This document shows, in pieces, positions 9,736 through 18,182 of a stretch of DNA of 64,000 nt. A program made the position numbers and the translations under genes. Origin of the DNA: Pseudoflavitalea sp. G-6-1-2 (GTDB lineage: Bacteria; Bacteroidota; Bacteroidia; Chitinophagales; Chitinophagaceae); contig NZ_JABBGB010000001.1 in assembly GCF_012927185.1 (NCBI RefSeq), forward strand, positions 2,232,001 through 2,296,000, read 5' to 3'. The notes under the pieces are model-generated. The model saw nothing but the letters and a program-made list of their open reading frames with translations. It was not told where the DNA came from and searched no databases. The stretch's first letter is position 1. Every line of letters starts with the position of its first letter.

Positions 9736-10059
9736 TCAGTCTTTGGGTTCAAGTTTGATCACCTGCTTCTCCGAAGCATCCGATGCACTCACTTTCTTCT
9801 TCTTGAATTGCGGATGTTCAATTATCAATGTTACCGGCAGGGGTTGCCAGGTGGTGATCCTGAATTGTCCGTTTTTGTCCGAAAGACTCTCTTCTTCGCC
9901 CGAAACAATATAGATGTAAGCGTTCTCTACTTTTTGTCCGTTTCCGCTGTGAACGATCTGTCCGCTGATATTGGATGGCTTGGCCGGATAGATCTCCGTT
10001 GTACTGAAGATCAGTGCCGGAACGGCTATCAGCCAGGGATATGCCGGTGTTGGTTTCAT
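9736..10059 (-). CDS. Carboxypeptidase-regulatory-like (Ig-fold) exported protein
   Basis: 107 residues from the ATG at 10059; an in-frame extension upstream starts in sequence that does not look like a signal peptide. The N-terminus (MKPTPAYPWLIAVPALIF) is a short hydrophobic export signal. It is followed by one CarboxypepD_reg-like domain: ISGQIVHSGNGQKVENAYIYIVSG, SLSDKNGQFRI, VTLIIEHPQF. Such domains usually form the N-terminus of TonB-dependent receptors; here it stands alone. Probably co-transcribed with the desaturase-like gene. A strong palindrome at 10114-10138 lies about 55 bases upstream. Confidence 0.7.
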   Translation of the reverse strand: MKPTPAYPWLIAVPALIFSTTEIYPAKPSNISGQIVHSGNGQKVENAYIYIVSGEEESLSDKNGQFRITTWQPLPVTLIIEHPQFKKKKVSASDASEKQVIKLEPKD

Positions 10060-10113
10060 ACAGAGCTGATTATGATTGCTGATGGTTGACAGCACAATAT
10101 TAGAAGTAAATTA

Positions 10114-10138
10114 TTAGTCCACCAAATTAGTAGACTAA
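10114..10138. promoter_or_regulatory. 25-bp operator-like palindrome between divergent genes
   Basis: The arms TTAGTC (10114-10119) and GACTAA (10133-10138) are perfect. Of 25 positions, 20 match the reverse complement, and the four arm mismatches are all pyrimidine or purine transitions, giving TTAGTCYACYAA on each side. It sits between the divergent carboxypeptidase-like and DUF4382 genes. No second copy was noticed in the window. The symmetry and position suggest a dimeric repressor site; the regulator is unknown. Confidence 0.6.
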
Positions 10139-10236
10139 ATATTTTGCCCTCCGGAAACTTATCCACCTTTTTTAACACAGGCACAGTAATTGTCGTTCAT
10201 AGCCGTTACCTCATTCTTCTACAAAAACCGCTCTGT

Positions 10237-11154
10237 ATGAAAGTGTCAAAACTGTTTGGTTTTGGGACCGCTGTTGTATTGTCCGGATTTCTTTTGTACT
10301 CCTGCTCCAAAGACAATTCAAAAGGTTCTGAAGAGCTGCCTCCCGGCAAGCAGCATGTAAGTCTTTACCTCACCGATGATCCGGGATTTTTTGATAATGT
10401 ACTGGTGGATATCAAAAGCGTGAAAGTGCTGATCGATACCTGCAATAAGAAAAATGATGATGACGACGATGATGATCACGACGATCACAATCGTGTGCAA
10501 AGCAATGGCGATCATGATCACGACAAAGGCAAGTGGGAGCGCGAAGACAGCTGCGTCAACTGGCAATCGCTCGATATCAAACCCGGCGTGTACGATCTGC
10601 TGACGCTTCGCAATGGTACAGATACTTTACTTGCGAACGGCGTGATACCCAAAGGCAAGATCAAATTCATAAAGATCGAACTGGGCAATAACAATTCTCT
10701 GGTGAAAGACAGTGTGAAGTATCCGCTGAAACTGTTCCCCGGAATTTCGAGCACCATCATAGTGAAGGTCAGAGGAGGAGATTGGGATGAGTATACACCA
10801 GACAGGTTCCGTCTCTGGCTCGACTTCGATGTGGCCCGCTCCGTAATTCGTGTACGCGATGGTGTGTTCTACCTCAAACCTGTGATAGTGCTGTTTACGG
10901 TACGTGCTACCGGATCAGTGGCAGGAGTGGTAGCGCCGAAAGATGCATGGCCTGTGATCAGCGTGTACAACGCTGCAGACACTGCCTATGCGTTGCCCTT
11001 CTGGAATGGACAGTGGCGTGCACGCGGCCTCAAAGAAGGAAGTTATACGGTATTCGTAAATGCGTCCAATGGCTATAAGGATACTACCATCACCGGTGTA
11101 AATGTTGTGAGAGGAAAAGAAACGGTGCTGGATAGAATAACCCTGCATAAATAG
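10237..11154 (+). CDS. DUF4382 lipoprotein with Asp/His-rich tract
   Basis: 305 residues from the ATG at 10237 (an upstream in-frame start gives no signal peptide). The signal ends in the lipobox LLYSC. A DUF4382 domain follows (VSLYLTDDPGFFDNVLVDIKSVKV). It is interrupted by an acidic/histidine-rich stretch (seven consecutive Asp, then several DH pairs) that could bind divalent metals. The C-terminal part (about 220-305) looks like a carboxypeptidase-regulatory Ig domain. Expected in the outer or inner membrane leaflet as a surface or periplasmic lipoprotein. Biological role unknown. Confidence 0.85.
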   Translation: MKVSKLFGFGTAVVLSGFLLYSCSKDNSKGSEELPPGKQHVSLYLTDDPGFFDNVLVDIKSVKVLIDTCNKKNDDDDDDDHDDHNRVQSNGDHDHDKGKWEREDSCVNWQSLDIKPGVYDLLTLRNGTDTLLANGVIPKGKIKFIKIELGNNNSLVKDSVKYPLKLFPGISSTIIVKVRGGDWDEYTPDRFRLWLDFDVARSVIRVRDGVFYLKPVIVLFTVRATGSVAGVVAPKDAWPVISVYNAADTAYALPFWNGQWRARGLKEGSYTVFVNASNGYKDTTITGVNVVRGKETVLDRITLHK

Positions 11155-11191
11155 ATCTGACATTCATGTGAATCAGCCCATGTTAAATCAG

Positions 11192-11219
11192 AAAGAGGCC
11201 GCTGTTGGGCGGCCTCTTT
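11192..11219. terminator. Bidirectional terminator
   Basis: AAAGAGGCCG / CGGCCTCTTT stem with an eight-base loop between the convergent DUF4382 gene and the coiled-coil surface protein gene. The AAA/TTT flanks serve both strands. Confidence 0.8.
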
Positions 11220-11240
11220 GTTATAAAGATATGCGGATGA

Positions 11241-12764
11241 TTATTTCACTTTGCGCTCGATATTCTCTACTCTTTTTTCCATTGCTTTGAGCAGTTCTTC
11301 CTGTTTCTTCAGCAGGCTCTGCAATACATCGATTTCCTTCTCCTGTGTTTTGATGGTCTTCTGATCCTGTACCTGTTTGTTCTCCAACACATCTACCGCT
11401 TTATCCTGCACCTGCAGTTTCTTCTGCATTTCGAGGATCAGTTTCTGATGCGATTCTACCTGCTTTTGCAGATCGATGGTGTACAAGGTGAGCTCTTCGA
11501 TTTTCTTCAGTGCGATGGCTGCATTGCTGCCAAGATCAACACCTTCTTTGTGAACCTCTGCTGCTGTAGGAACGCCGGGCAGGTGACGATTCTGCTGAAT
11601 GAATTGTTCCAGCTCGCTGAGCGGCATCAGCGCATACTCTTTCTCAAATACATAGTCGGGCCATGTGCTGTTGTCTACACGTACTTTTCTTGCGCGGATA
11701 TTTCCTTCTACGTACAGTTTATATCCGGTTGCTATCTGAGTGGTTCCGATACCTACGCTTCCATTGCTGGAGATGCGCATTCTTTCTACATTGTTGGTGA
11801 TGATCGGCAGATCGAAGTTGTCGATAGTGCCCAGCATTTTGATAGCGCCAACACTTGAACCTCCCTGGCCCCAGCCGGTACCGCTTCCTGCCGGAAGATC
11901 TTTCCAGGTACCGATACCTGTCGCATCTGTAGTAAGCACTCTGCCTGCTACTGCATTGGTGGGCATAGTGAATCCTGTGGCCTTCAATGTGCCTACAACG
12001 TTGGTGTTGCCTTGTACGTGCAGGGTGAAACCGGCGAGCGGTGTATTGTTGATGCCTACCGGTCCTCTGAACACCACATTTCCATCTGACTTGATATAAG
12101 AGGTTACATCGTTGTTTACCCCTCTCCACTCGAAGTTCTTATAAAGTGTTTGGTTAGAGAACTTTGTTACGAGGCCATTCTCCACGTTGGGGCGATCCAT
12201 GATATATTCCATTTCAGTCATGCTGATGATCTGGGCAGCAGGCGCAGTTAAAGTGATTTCGATTACCTGCAAGCCGTTGAAATTACTGCTCAGCGTGCCT
12301 TCCCAAACATTATTGGTAGGTATGGTAGCAATGTTTGTCCAGTTGGTGATATCCTTCCATGTTCCGTCGGAAATTCTGAATCTTCCTGTGATTGACTGTG
12401 GCCCAAGCGAACCATAAAAGTGCAGGTAGAATTTGCCTCCGGGATAAGTTACATTGCCTGTACCTTTTGTGGTCATATCAATGGTAATAGTGCCTGTTCC
12501 ATTTGCCGCTACTTTGTATGGCATGCCATCATACCCCCCGTCGAACAAAGCATCAGGAGTGAATAAGTCAACTGGTGTAGATGTTACAGTAAACCGGGAA
12601 GTAGCTGAGTACAAAAAGTTATCAGCATGCTGGTACCGCAGAAATGGTTGGCCGAAAGGGCCGGAACCACTTACATAAGCTTTGTATGGGATATATTGTT
12701 GCGCGGAGGACTGTATTGATAACAGAGAAAGGGCGAATACTGCCAACAGCGTAATTTTTCGCAT
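11241..12764 (-). CDS. Surface/tail-fibre-like protein with C-terminal coiled coil
   Basis: 507 residues. A signal peptide (about 1-21, ending SSAQQ) is followed by a Gly/Thr-rich beta region, collagen- or fibre-like turns (VGINNTPLAGFTLHVQGNTN, VGIGTTQIATGYKLYVEGNI), and then the conserved block WPDYVFEKEYALMPLSELEQ...HLPGVPTAAEVHKEG common to Bacteroidota fibre-like proteins. About 100 residues of heptad-rich coiled coil end the protein (KKIEELTLYTIDLQKQVESH onward). The layout suggests a trimeric fibre or adhesin at the cell surface. Specific ligand or function not recognised. Confidence 0.75.
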   Translation of the reverse strand: MRKITLLAVFALSLLSIQSSAQQYIPYKAYVSGSGPFGQPFLRYQHADNFLYSATSRFTVTSTPVDLFTPDALFDGGYDGMPYKVAANGTGTITIDMTTKGTGNVTYPGGKFYLHFYGSLGPQSITGRFRISDGTWKDITNWTNIATIPTNNVWEGTLSSNFNGLQVIEITLTAPAAQIISMTEMEYIMDRPNVENGLVTKFSNQTLYKNFEWRGVNNDVTSYIKSDGNVVFRGPVGINNTPLAGFTLHVQGNTNVVGTLKATGFTMPTNAVAGRVLTTDATGIGTWKDLPAGSGTGWGQGGSSVGAIKMLGTIDNFDLPIITNNVERMRISSNGSVGIGTTQIATGYKLYVEGNIRARKVRVDNSTWPDYVFEKEYALMPLSELEQFIQQNRHLPGVPTAAEVHKEGVDLGSNAAIALKKIEELTLYTIDLQKQVESHQKLILEMQKKLQVQDKAVDVLENKQVQDQKTIKTQEKEIDVLQSLLKKQEELLKAMEKRVENIERKVK

Positions 12765-12912
12765 ATGGTTTGGGGGTAATTTTTTAAAGTGCGCAAAAAT
12801 AAGGAGAAGTCCTTCATCCTGTATTGTTGATTTAGTAACTGTGCAGTTTCATCCAGTATTTACTCAAAATCCCACCTGATTTTCGTCATTTATCCGTATC
12901 TGGCAATTACCC

Positions 12913-12920
12913 TACCTTTG
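12913..12920 (+). promoter_or_regulatory. -7 element (TACCTTTG) for queD
   Basis: Exact match to the Bacteroidota -7 consensus TAnnTTTG, ending 16 bases before the queD ATG, so the 5' leader would be only about 10 bases. A -33 TTTG box is not obvious. Confidence 0.6.
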
Positions 12921-12936
12921 TTTTACATTCTATTCT

Positions 12937-13293
12937 ATGCTCATCTATAAAGAGTTCACATTCGACTCCGCCCACTTCCTGCCCAATGTACCCGACGGAC
13001 ATAAATGCAAAGAAATGCATGGCCATACCTATCGTCTCCGCGTATGGATAGAAGGGCAGCCCGATCCGCATCTCGGATGGGTGATGGATTTTGCCGTACT
13101 GAAAAAAATAATCAAACCGGTGGTAACTGCACTCGATCATAAATGCCTCAACAATATTCCGGGATTGCAGAATCCTACCTGCGAACTGATTGCCGTTTGG
13201 ATCTGGGATCAGCTGAAGCCGCAGATTGCGCAAATGATCAAACTGGAATTGCACGAAACGCCCACCTCCGGCGTTGTCTACGAAGGAAAGTAA
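12937..13293 (+). CDS. queD: 6-carboxy-5,6,7,8-tetrahydropterin synthase (QueD/PTPS)
   Basis: 118 residues, full length. It converts 7,8-dihydroneopterin triphosphate to 6-carboxytetrahydropterin, the second step of preQ0/queuosine synthesis, in the cytoplasm. Zinc-binding histidines appear as SAHFLP (H13) and MHGHTYRL (H28, H30), with the catalytic Cys at C24, the DH pair in TALDHKCLN, and Glu in LHETPTSGV near the C-terminus. No other queuosine genes adjoin it, so it is a single-gene unit behind its own promoter. Sepiapterin-type PTPS is an alternative, but the motif set favours QueD. Confidence 0.92.
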   Translation: MLIYKEFTFDSAHFLPNVPDGHKCKEMHGHTYRLRVWIEGQPDPHLGWVMDFAVLKKIIKPVVTALDHKCLNNIPGLQNPTCELIAVWIWDQLKPQIAQMIKLELHETPTSGVVYEGK

Positions 13294-13317
13294 TGCACAT
13301 TATTCCGAAGTGGCAGG

Positions 13318-13752
13318 TTATTTGGGGTGTTGCCTGAAGTAATTATCCAGTGATAACGGTCCGCCACCTTCTACGAGGAAGAATATCAGCAGCAGAAAAA
13401 TCACTACTGTCATCGGAAACATCGATCCGGATGCGAAGATGCCCTGCTGGTTAGCGATGAATACCAGCGCTCCCAGCAGAATCGGGATCTGCAGTGCTAC
13501 CGCCCATCTGGTGAGCAATCCGATGATGATCATGAAACCTCCGAGAAGGTGCGCCCAGGTTACGCCGATGGCTATCCAGCTGTCGTAGGCCGCCAGCCTT
13601 GAGTTTTGAACATACTGCTCTACCGCAGCTGAATTGATCATAAAAGATATTCCCTTGATGAAAAGGCATAATCCCAGTGCAACCCGGATGACTACCAGCC
13701 AGCGCGGGTGATGTGTTAAGCTCCACGTGTGGATTTGTTGAAGCGTACCCAT
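13318..13752 (-). CDS. DoxX family membrane protein
   Basis: 144 residues from the ATG at 13752, with four hydrophobic segments. The DoxX signature is visible: RVALGLCLFIKGISF, AHLLGGFMIIIGLLTRWA, QIPILLGALVFI. DoxX-like proteins are small quinone- or redox-associated membrane proteins; substrates are mostly unknown. It converges on queD with 24 bases between. A second DoxX gene lies at 37993-38511. Confidence 0.85.
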   Translation of the reverse strand: MGTLQQIHTWSLTHHPRWLVVIRVALGLCLFIKGISFMINSAAVEQYVQNSRLAAYDSWIAIGVTWAHLLGGFMIIIGLLTRWAVALQIPILLGALVFIANQQGIFASGSMFPMTVVIFLLLIFFLVEGGGPLSLDNYFRQHPK

Positions 13753-13955
13753 GGCAGATATTTTTATGAACAATTGAGAAATTTGTCTCATATAAAGTTA
13801 CACTTATCCGGGGCGGTTGGCAAGTTAAAATTTGGATGTAAAATATTTTTCACAGTGCCGCGTTTTCTTGAGTATTAACGCTGATCTTTGCGCACATTTT
13901 AAACAGTTTTAATCAAATTTCAGCGCTGATCCGACCGTTAAAACAGCAATAACTT

Positions 13956-15026
13956 ATGAAAAGATCCACCTGGTTATGGGCAGGAATAGCTGCCGTAGTA
14001 GTAATTGTTTTGGTTCTCGTATTCACCGGGTGGAAACCCGGAACTGCCGGCAAAGCAGCAGAACCCCAAATTCCCCAGCAAACCGCAAAAAAAGACACTG
14101 ATGTTGTAGCTCCATCTCCTTCTGTACAAACAGCTGCAGCCACTACGCTCGACACAGCGCTTTACAATCAGAAAATGCAATGGATCGTGAACGGAGATTC
14201 CACTGGCAAATGGCCGGTGAAAGCCGATTATCCATTACCCGGCGCTATCCTTCCATTCAAAAGAGTACTCGCTTTCTATGGCAACCTGTACTCTACCAAA
14301 ATGGGTATCCTCGGAGAATTGCCGGAGAAAGAAATGCTGGCCAAATTGCAGGAAGAGGTAAAGAACTGGCATGCTGCCGATACAACCATGGAAGTGGTTC
14401 CGGCGCTTCACTATATTGCTGTAACTGCACAGGGCAGCGCAGGCGCTGATGGCAAATACCGCCTCCGCATGGCACATGGACAGATCGATAAGATCCTCGC
14501 CATGGCAGAAAAGATCAATGCACTCGTGTTCATCGATATTCAGGTAGGATTGAGCAGCCTGCAGGCTGAAGTTCCTTTGCTGGAAAAATACCTGAAGATG
14601 CCGCATGTGCATCTCGGCATCGATCCTGAGTTCTCCATGAAAACAGGCAAGAAGCCCGGTTCTGTAATCGGAACTTTCGATGCTGCCGATATCAACTACA
14701 CCACTGAATACCTCGCCAAACTGGTGAAAGAAAATAACCTGCCTCCTAAAATGCTGGTAGTTCACCGCTTTACGCAGGCGATGGTTACCAACTACAAGAA
14801 CATCAAGCTCCGTCCGGAAGCACAGCTGATAATGGATATGGACGGATGGGGAGCAAAGGCAAGAAAGATCAGCACCTACCGTTCTTTCATTCACCGCGAA
14901 CCCGTTCAGTACACAGGTTTCAAACTGTTCTACAAAAACGATTTCCGTGAGAAAGGCAGTGCAATTATGACGCCCGCAGAAGTACTGAAGCTGAAACCTC
15001 AGCCGATTTACATCCAGTATCAGTAA
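13956..15026 (+). CDS. Membrane-anchored protein of unknown function, TIM-barrel-like
   Basis: 356 residues. One N-terminal transmembrane helix (about 7-26) is followed by a Pro/Ala/Thr-rich linker to about residue 65, then a globular extracytoplasmic domain. That domain has the pattern GAILPFKRVLAFYGNLYSTK, VVPALHYIAVTAQG, ALVFIDIQVGLSS, HVHLGIDPEFSM and KMLVVHRFTQAMV: successive buried beta-strands ending in charged or aromatic residues, as in (beta/alpha)8 glycosidase-like barrels. Conserved His, Asp and Glu (LGIDPEFSM) could be catalytic. I cannot assign a known family or reaction. Followed by a good terminator. Confidence 0.75.
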   Translation: MKRSTWLWAGIAAVVVIVLVLVFTGWKPGTAGKAAEPQIPQQTAKKDTDVVAPSPSVQTAAATTLDTALYNQKMQWIVNGDSTGKWPVKADYPLPGAILPFKRVLAFYGNLYSTKMGILGELPEKEMLAKLQEEVKNWHAADTTMEVVPALHYIAVTAQGSAGADGKYRLRMAHGQIDKILAMAEKINALVFIDIQVGLSSLQAEVPLLEKYLKMPHVHLGIDPEFSMKTGKKPGSVIGTFDAADINYTTEYLAKLVKENNLPPKMLVVHRFTQAMVTNYKNIKLRPEAQLIMDMDGWGAKARKISTYRSFIHREPVQYTGFKLFYKNDFREKGSAIMTPAEVLKLKPQPIYIQYQ

Positions 15027-15072
15027 GCCGAACGGTTTTACAATAGCATTTCCGAAAGAAGCATAATAGAAG

Positions 15073-15098
15073 GCCATCCGTTGAGGGTGGCTTTTTTT
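15073..15098 (+). terminator. Intrinsic terminator
   Basis: GCCATCC-GTTGA-GGGTGGC stem (one T-G pair) followed by seven T, 46 bases after the preceding stop. Confidence 0.85.
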
Positions 15099-15247
15099 GC
15101 TGGGTACATGGTGAGGTAGATTCGGGATGATGGGGTGTCCGGCTCGATTTCGCTGATGGTGCAACGGGTAGAGTCACCTTTCATTTACAAGATCAGCTTT
15201 GTTGAAAAGCAGGATGGATGAGATGGCCATTGATGGAATAGAGGGCA

Positions 15248-15401
15248 GGCCGGAGTTGGGGCTGTCAAATGATGGTCTTGAAATCTGTTGCGCAGCAGCT
15301 GAGATCAGCAGCACAGTTCAATCCTGCCTCCCTAAGCTTATCGAAGATCCTACTCTGCCCGGCAGATTTCACAACCGAATTTGACAGCCCCAACTCCGGC
15401 C
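15248..15401. mobile_element. MITE-like 154-bp element with perfect 22-bp terminal inverted repeats
   Basis: The first 22 bases (15248-15269) and last 22 bases (15380-15401) are exact reverse complements, and the palindrome continues imperfectly inward (TGAAATCTG occurs in both arms). A direct repeat GGCA lies immediately outside each end (15244-15247 and 15402-15405), as expected of a 4-bp target-site duplication. There is no transposase. It sits between two transcription units, just past the stop of the M61 protease gene. Alternatively it is a large intergenic stem-loop. Confidence 0.6.
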
Positions 15402-15421
15402 GGCAGCAACACTAATCCAAT

Positions 15422-17245
15422 CTATTTTACTGGTTGTGCACCCAGCCATTGCTTCCTGAATTCCAGTTCGGCTGTGCCGGCTGTTTTTCCTTCTTTCTCA
15501 AATGAAACCAGCGTGAGTGCAGGACTTTCGGCGAGTATGATCTTTGTACTCACTTTCTGACTGCGATGCTCATATTCGATACCCAGTTCTTCGCCGGGTT
15601 TATGTGCGGCGAGTATGGCTTTGAGCTCTTCTTCTTTCTTCACGGGTTTGCCATCGATGGAGATGATGAGATCGTCGATATCGAGGCCTGCATTGTAGAG
15701 CGGTGTGCCGAGTACGGTGTTGGATTCGATCTTCAATCCCTTCTCTTCATTCCAACCCACATTACCGATCCAGGCTTTACCGGGATTGGCCTTTTTCAGC
15801 GCCAGTCCGGCTTTTGCGAGCAGCGGCGTGTAATCGAGGTACTCATGCCCGTAAATGTATTTTTTGAAGAAGTCGGCTGCAAAGGCTTTGTCTTTGGTGA
15901 GGCTGGCCAGAACATCTTCGAGTCCCGGAATAGTATAGGCTACTTCTGGTTTGGCAAATTTCTTCCACACGGCAGCCATGTAATTGTCGAGCGTAAGTTT
16001 GAAACGTATGCGCAGTTCCAGCTCCAGCGCCATGGCAACCGATGCGCCGTAGGGGTAGTAGGAAGTATAGACGTTGGCGTAGTTGTTTTTGTCAACCGAT
16101 GTGCCGGCATCTACAAATACGGCATGCTGACTCATGGTGATGGGAGAGAATCGTTGTGCGCCGGGGCTCACCATCTTGGTGCTTGCATGACCTCCGAGAA
16201 TAGGATAGTATTTCTCTTCTGCCATGTTTCCGGAACGCTCCATAAGCAGGTTGCCGTAGTATTGAGTGAAACCTTCTGCAAACCACAGTTCGTTGCTCAT
16301 ATTGCTTTTCTCGAAATTGAACGGCTCCAGTGTTTTGGGGCGGATGCGCTCTACATTCCAGCAATGGAAGAATTCGTGGGCGAATACGCCGAGCAGATTG
16401 TTCGATCCGTCGAATTCAACGGGAATGGCGATCATGGTTGAGTTGCGGTGCTCCATGCCATCGCCGTCTACCCATGGATTGATGCTGGCGATGAACGTGT
16501 AAGTGCCATAATCGAATTCGGGCAGTTCTCCGAATACAGCCTGTGCCTGTTCGGTGATCTTGCGGATCTTTCCTGCAAAGGAAGTAGCGAGGCTGTCGGA
16601 TGCTTTTGCTTCGAGTGCAAGACGGATCGTATATTCTTTACCGTTGGGATTCTTCTGTTTCCATTCTTTCCAGATCAGTTCTCCGATCTTAACAGGACTA
16701 TCCATGAAATACTGAAGACCGGGAGCGGAAAACAGTGTAGGATCCTGAGTGGGCTTTAGTTGTGTGGCGATGGTCCAGTTTTTTCCCTGCGGGATATTGA
16801 ACTTTACATCGATGGGCGATTTGTCGTATCCTTTGATCCACATGAAAGTGGCGGGGATATTGAGTTGCACGCTGCTGCCGTCGATGCCTGCATATGTGCC
16901 ATCGGGGAAGTTGGCATAGAGCGTGTACTCCAATCTGATGAAACCGCTGTGGCCGTTCACCTGATACACATCTCCGTCGATGCGCGTTACAGTGAGCTCC
17001 TTGCCGTTCTGGCTGAATGCTTTTACGTCGTACACATTCTTGCCGAACTCGTGTGTGGCATATCGGCCGGGCGATGAGCGGCTCATGCGGAAGATGGCAT
17101 TGCGTTCTTTCACGTCGGTCACCGTCATGCTGATGCTGGCCTCGTGGTGTGTGATATTGGGGAACGAAACGATGTAGCTGATCTTCTGGGCAAAACCTGG
17201 TCCCATCATCAGTACAAGCAGGATAAGCAGGGAAAATTTTCTCAT
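15422..17245 (-). CDS. M61 family metallopeptidase with PDZ domain
   Basis: 607 residues. A signal peptide (MRKFSLLILLVLMMGPGFAQ) is followed by an N-terminal beta domain, a zinc site HEFFH near residue 290 with the downstream glutamate in NELWFAEGFTQYY, and a C-terminal PDZ domain (about 500-580, with NTVLGTPLYNAGLDIDDLII). M61 enzymes are periplasmic aminopeptidases, the type member cutting after N-terminal glycine. Length and domain order match the family. The gene converges on the MITE-like element 20 bases past its stop. Confidence 0.93.
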   Translation of the reverse strand: MRKFSLLILLVLMMGPGFAQKISYIVSFPNITHHEASISMTVTDVKERNAIFRMSRSSPGRYATHEFGKNVYDVKAFSQNGKELTVTRIDGDVYQVNGHSGFIRLEYTLYANFPDGTYAGIDGSSVQLNIPATFMWIKGYDKSPIDVKFNIPQGKNWTIATQLKPTQDPTLFSAPGLQYFMDSPVKIGELIWKEWKQKNPNGKEYTIRLALEAKASDSLATSFAGKIRKITEQAQAVFGELPEFDYGTYTFIASINPWVDGDGMEHRNSTMIAIPVEFDGSNNLLGVFAHEFFHCWNVERIRPKTLEPFNFEKSNMSNELWFAEGFTQYYGNLLMERSGNMAEEKYYPILGGHASTKMVSPGAQRFSPITMSQHAVFVDAGTSVDKNNYANVYTSYYPYGASVAMALELELRIRFKLTLDNYMAAVWKKFAKPEVAYTIPGLEDVLASLTKDKAFAADFFKKYIYGHEYLDYTPLLAKAGLALKKANPGKAWIGNVGWNEEKGLKIESNTVLGTPLYNAGLDIDDLIISIDGKPVKKEEELKAILAAHKPGEELGIEYEHRSQKVSTKIILAESPALTLVSFEKEGKTAGTAELEFRKQWLGAQPVK

Positions 17246-17321
17246 TTGTTGATGTTATAGTGTCACAAGATAAAAAGAGACATGCTTCATTTAGTAAATT
17301 GCCGCTATAAATTAAAGCACT

Positions 17322-17798
17322 ATGACTACAAGGGAGCAGCAATTTATGCAGGCGGCAATAGAGGTGGCCAGAGAGGGCATGAATGGGGGAAAAGGCGGGC
17401 CTTTCGGATGCGTTATCGTAAAGGGCGACGAAATAGTGGGTAAGGGCTGTAATTCCGTGCTGTGCAACAACGATCCTACGGCGCATGCCGAAGTGATGGC
17501 CATCCGCGATGCGTGTAAAAACCTCAACAGTTTTCAGTTAACGGATTGTGAACTCTACACCAGCTGTGAACCCTGCCCCATGTGCCTGGGCGCTATTTAC
17601 TGGGCAAGGCCGAAGAAGGTATATTTCGCGGCCAATCGCTACGACGCGCAGGATGCGGGTTTCGACGATTCTTTCATTTACAAGGAGCTGGTATTGCCTT
17701 ACCAGAGCCGGCAGATCGCTACAACTGAATTCGGAAGGGAAGAGGCAGTGAAACTGTTTGAAGAATGGGGCAAACTGCCCGGAAAAGTGGAGTACTAG
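17322..17798 (+). CDS. guaD: Guanine deaminase, CDA-fold (GuaD-like)
   Basis: 158 residues. The zinc deaminase motifs are HAE (H55, E57) and PCPMC (C85, C88). The C-terminal GFDDSFIYKELVLPYQSR and the overall length follow Bacillus GuaD closely, which converts guanine to xanthine plus ammonia. A tRNA-adenosine deaminase is less likely because of GFDDSFIYKE and the N-terminal GGPFGCVIVK. Its TAG stop shares CTAG with the stop of the convergent putative anti-sigma gene. Confidence 0.85.
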   Translation: MTTREQQFMQAAIEVAREGMNGGKGGPFGCVIVKGDEIVGKGCNSVLCNNDPTAHAEVMAIRDACKNLNSFQLTDCELYTSCEPCPMCLGAIYWARPKKVYFAANRYDAQDAGFDDSFIYKELVLPYQSRQIATTEFGREEAVKLFEEWGKLPGKVEY

Positions 17799-18157
17799 TG
17801 ACCCTGTAATTTTTTGATCACCACATAACCGAGTATCACCAGCGTAAGAATGAGCAGGATGGCCACATACACCCAGGGCGCTTCCTGTACTTTTCTTTTG
17901 AGGCGGCGGTCTTTCTTTTTGCTGATGTATTTGTTGAGGTCTTTGTTCAGCTGATCAACGTAGGAGTCGATATTCTTTTTACCGTGAAGTTGCTGCAGTC
18001 CTTCGACTGCTTCGTTTTCGAAATCGTTTTCGAGCATCCATGCTTCTACCTCATGTTTGTCCTGCTCAGACAGTTTGCCTGCGAGGTAGTCCATCAGCTT
18101 CTGATTGTCGATGTCTTTGTTACTGTTCGATAATATGTTCAACAGGTCGCGGTTCAT
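17795..18157 (-). CDS. Putative anti-sigma factor, single transmembrane helix
   Basis: 120 residues. The cytoplasmic N-terminal part (KLMDYLAGKLSEQDKHEVEA followed by the NDFENEAVEGLQ block) matches the conserved domain found at the start of many Bacteroidota anti-sigma-like proteins. A basic linker leads to one membrane helix near the C-terminus (about 94-114), with almost nothing outside. It follows the ECF sigma gene by 25 bases and is surely co-transcribed with it. The anti-sigma role is inferred from domain and neighbour; no zinc-binding HxxxCxxC is present. Confidence 0.75.
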   Translation of the reverse strand: MNRDLLNILSNSNKDIDNQKLMDYLAGKLSEQDKHEVEAWMLENDFENEAVEGLQQLHGKKNIDSYVDQLNKDLNKYISKKKDRRLKRKVQEAPWVYVAILLILTLVILGYVVIKKLQGH

Positions 18158-18182
18158 TGTTATGGCGTGTCTGCTACCGGTT

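Noticed and set aside
14235-15164. 309-codon open frame on the minus strand
   Set aside because: Antisense to the anchored TIM-barrel-like gene and runs over its terminator.
15199-15384. 61-codon open frame over the inverted-repeat element
   Set aside because: Lies across the MITE-like palindrome and has no protein features.
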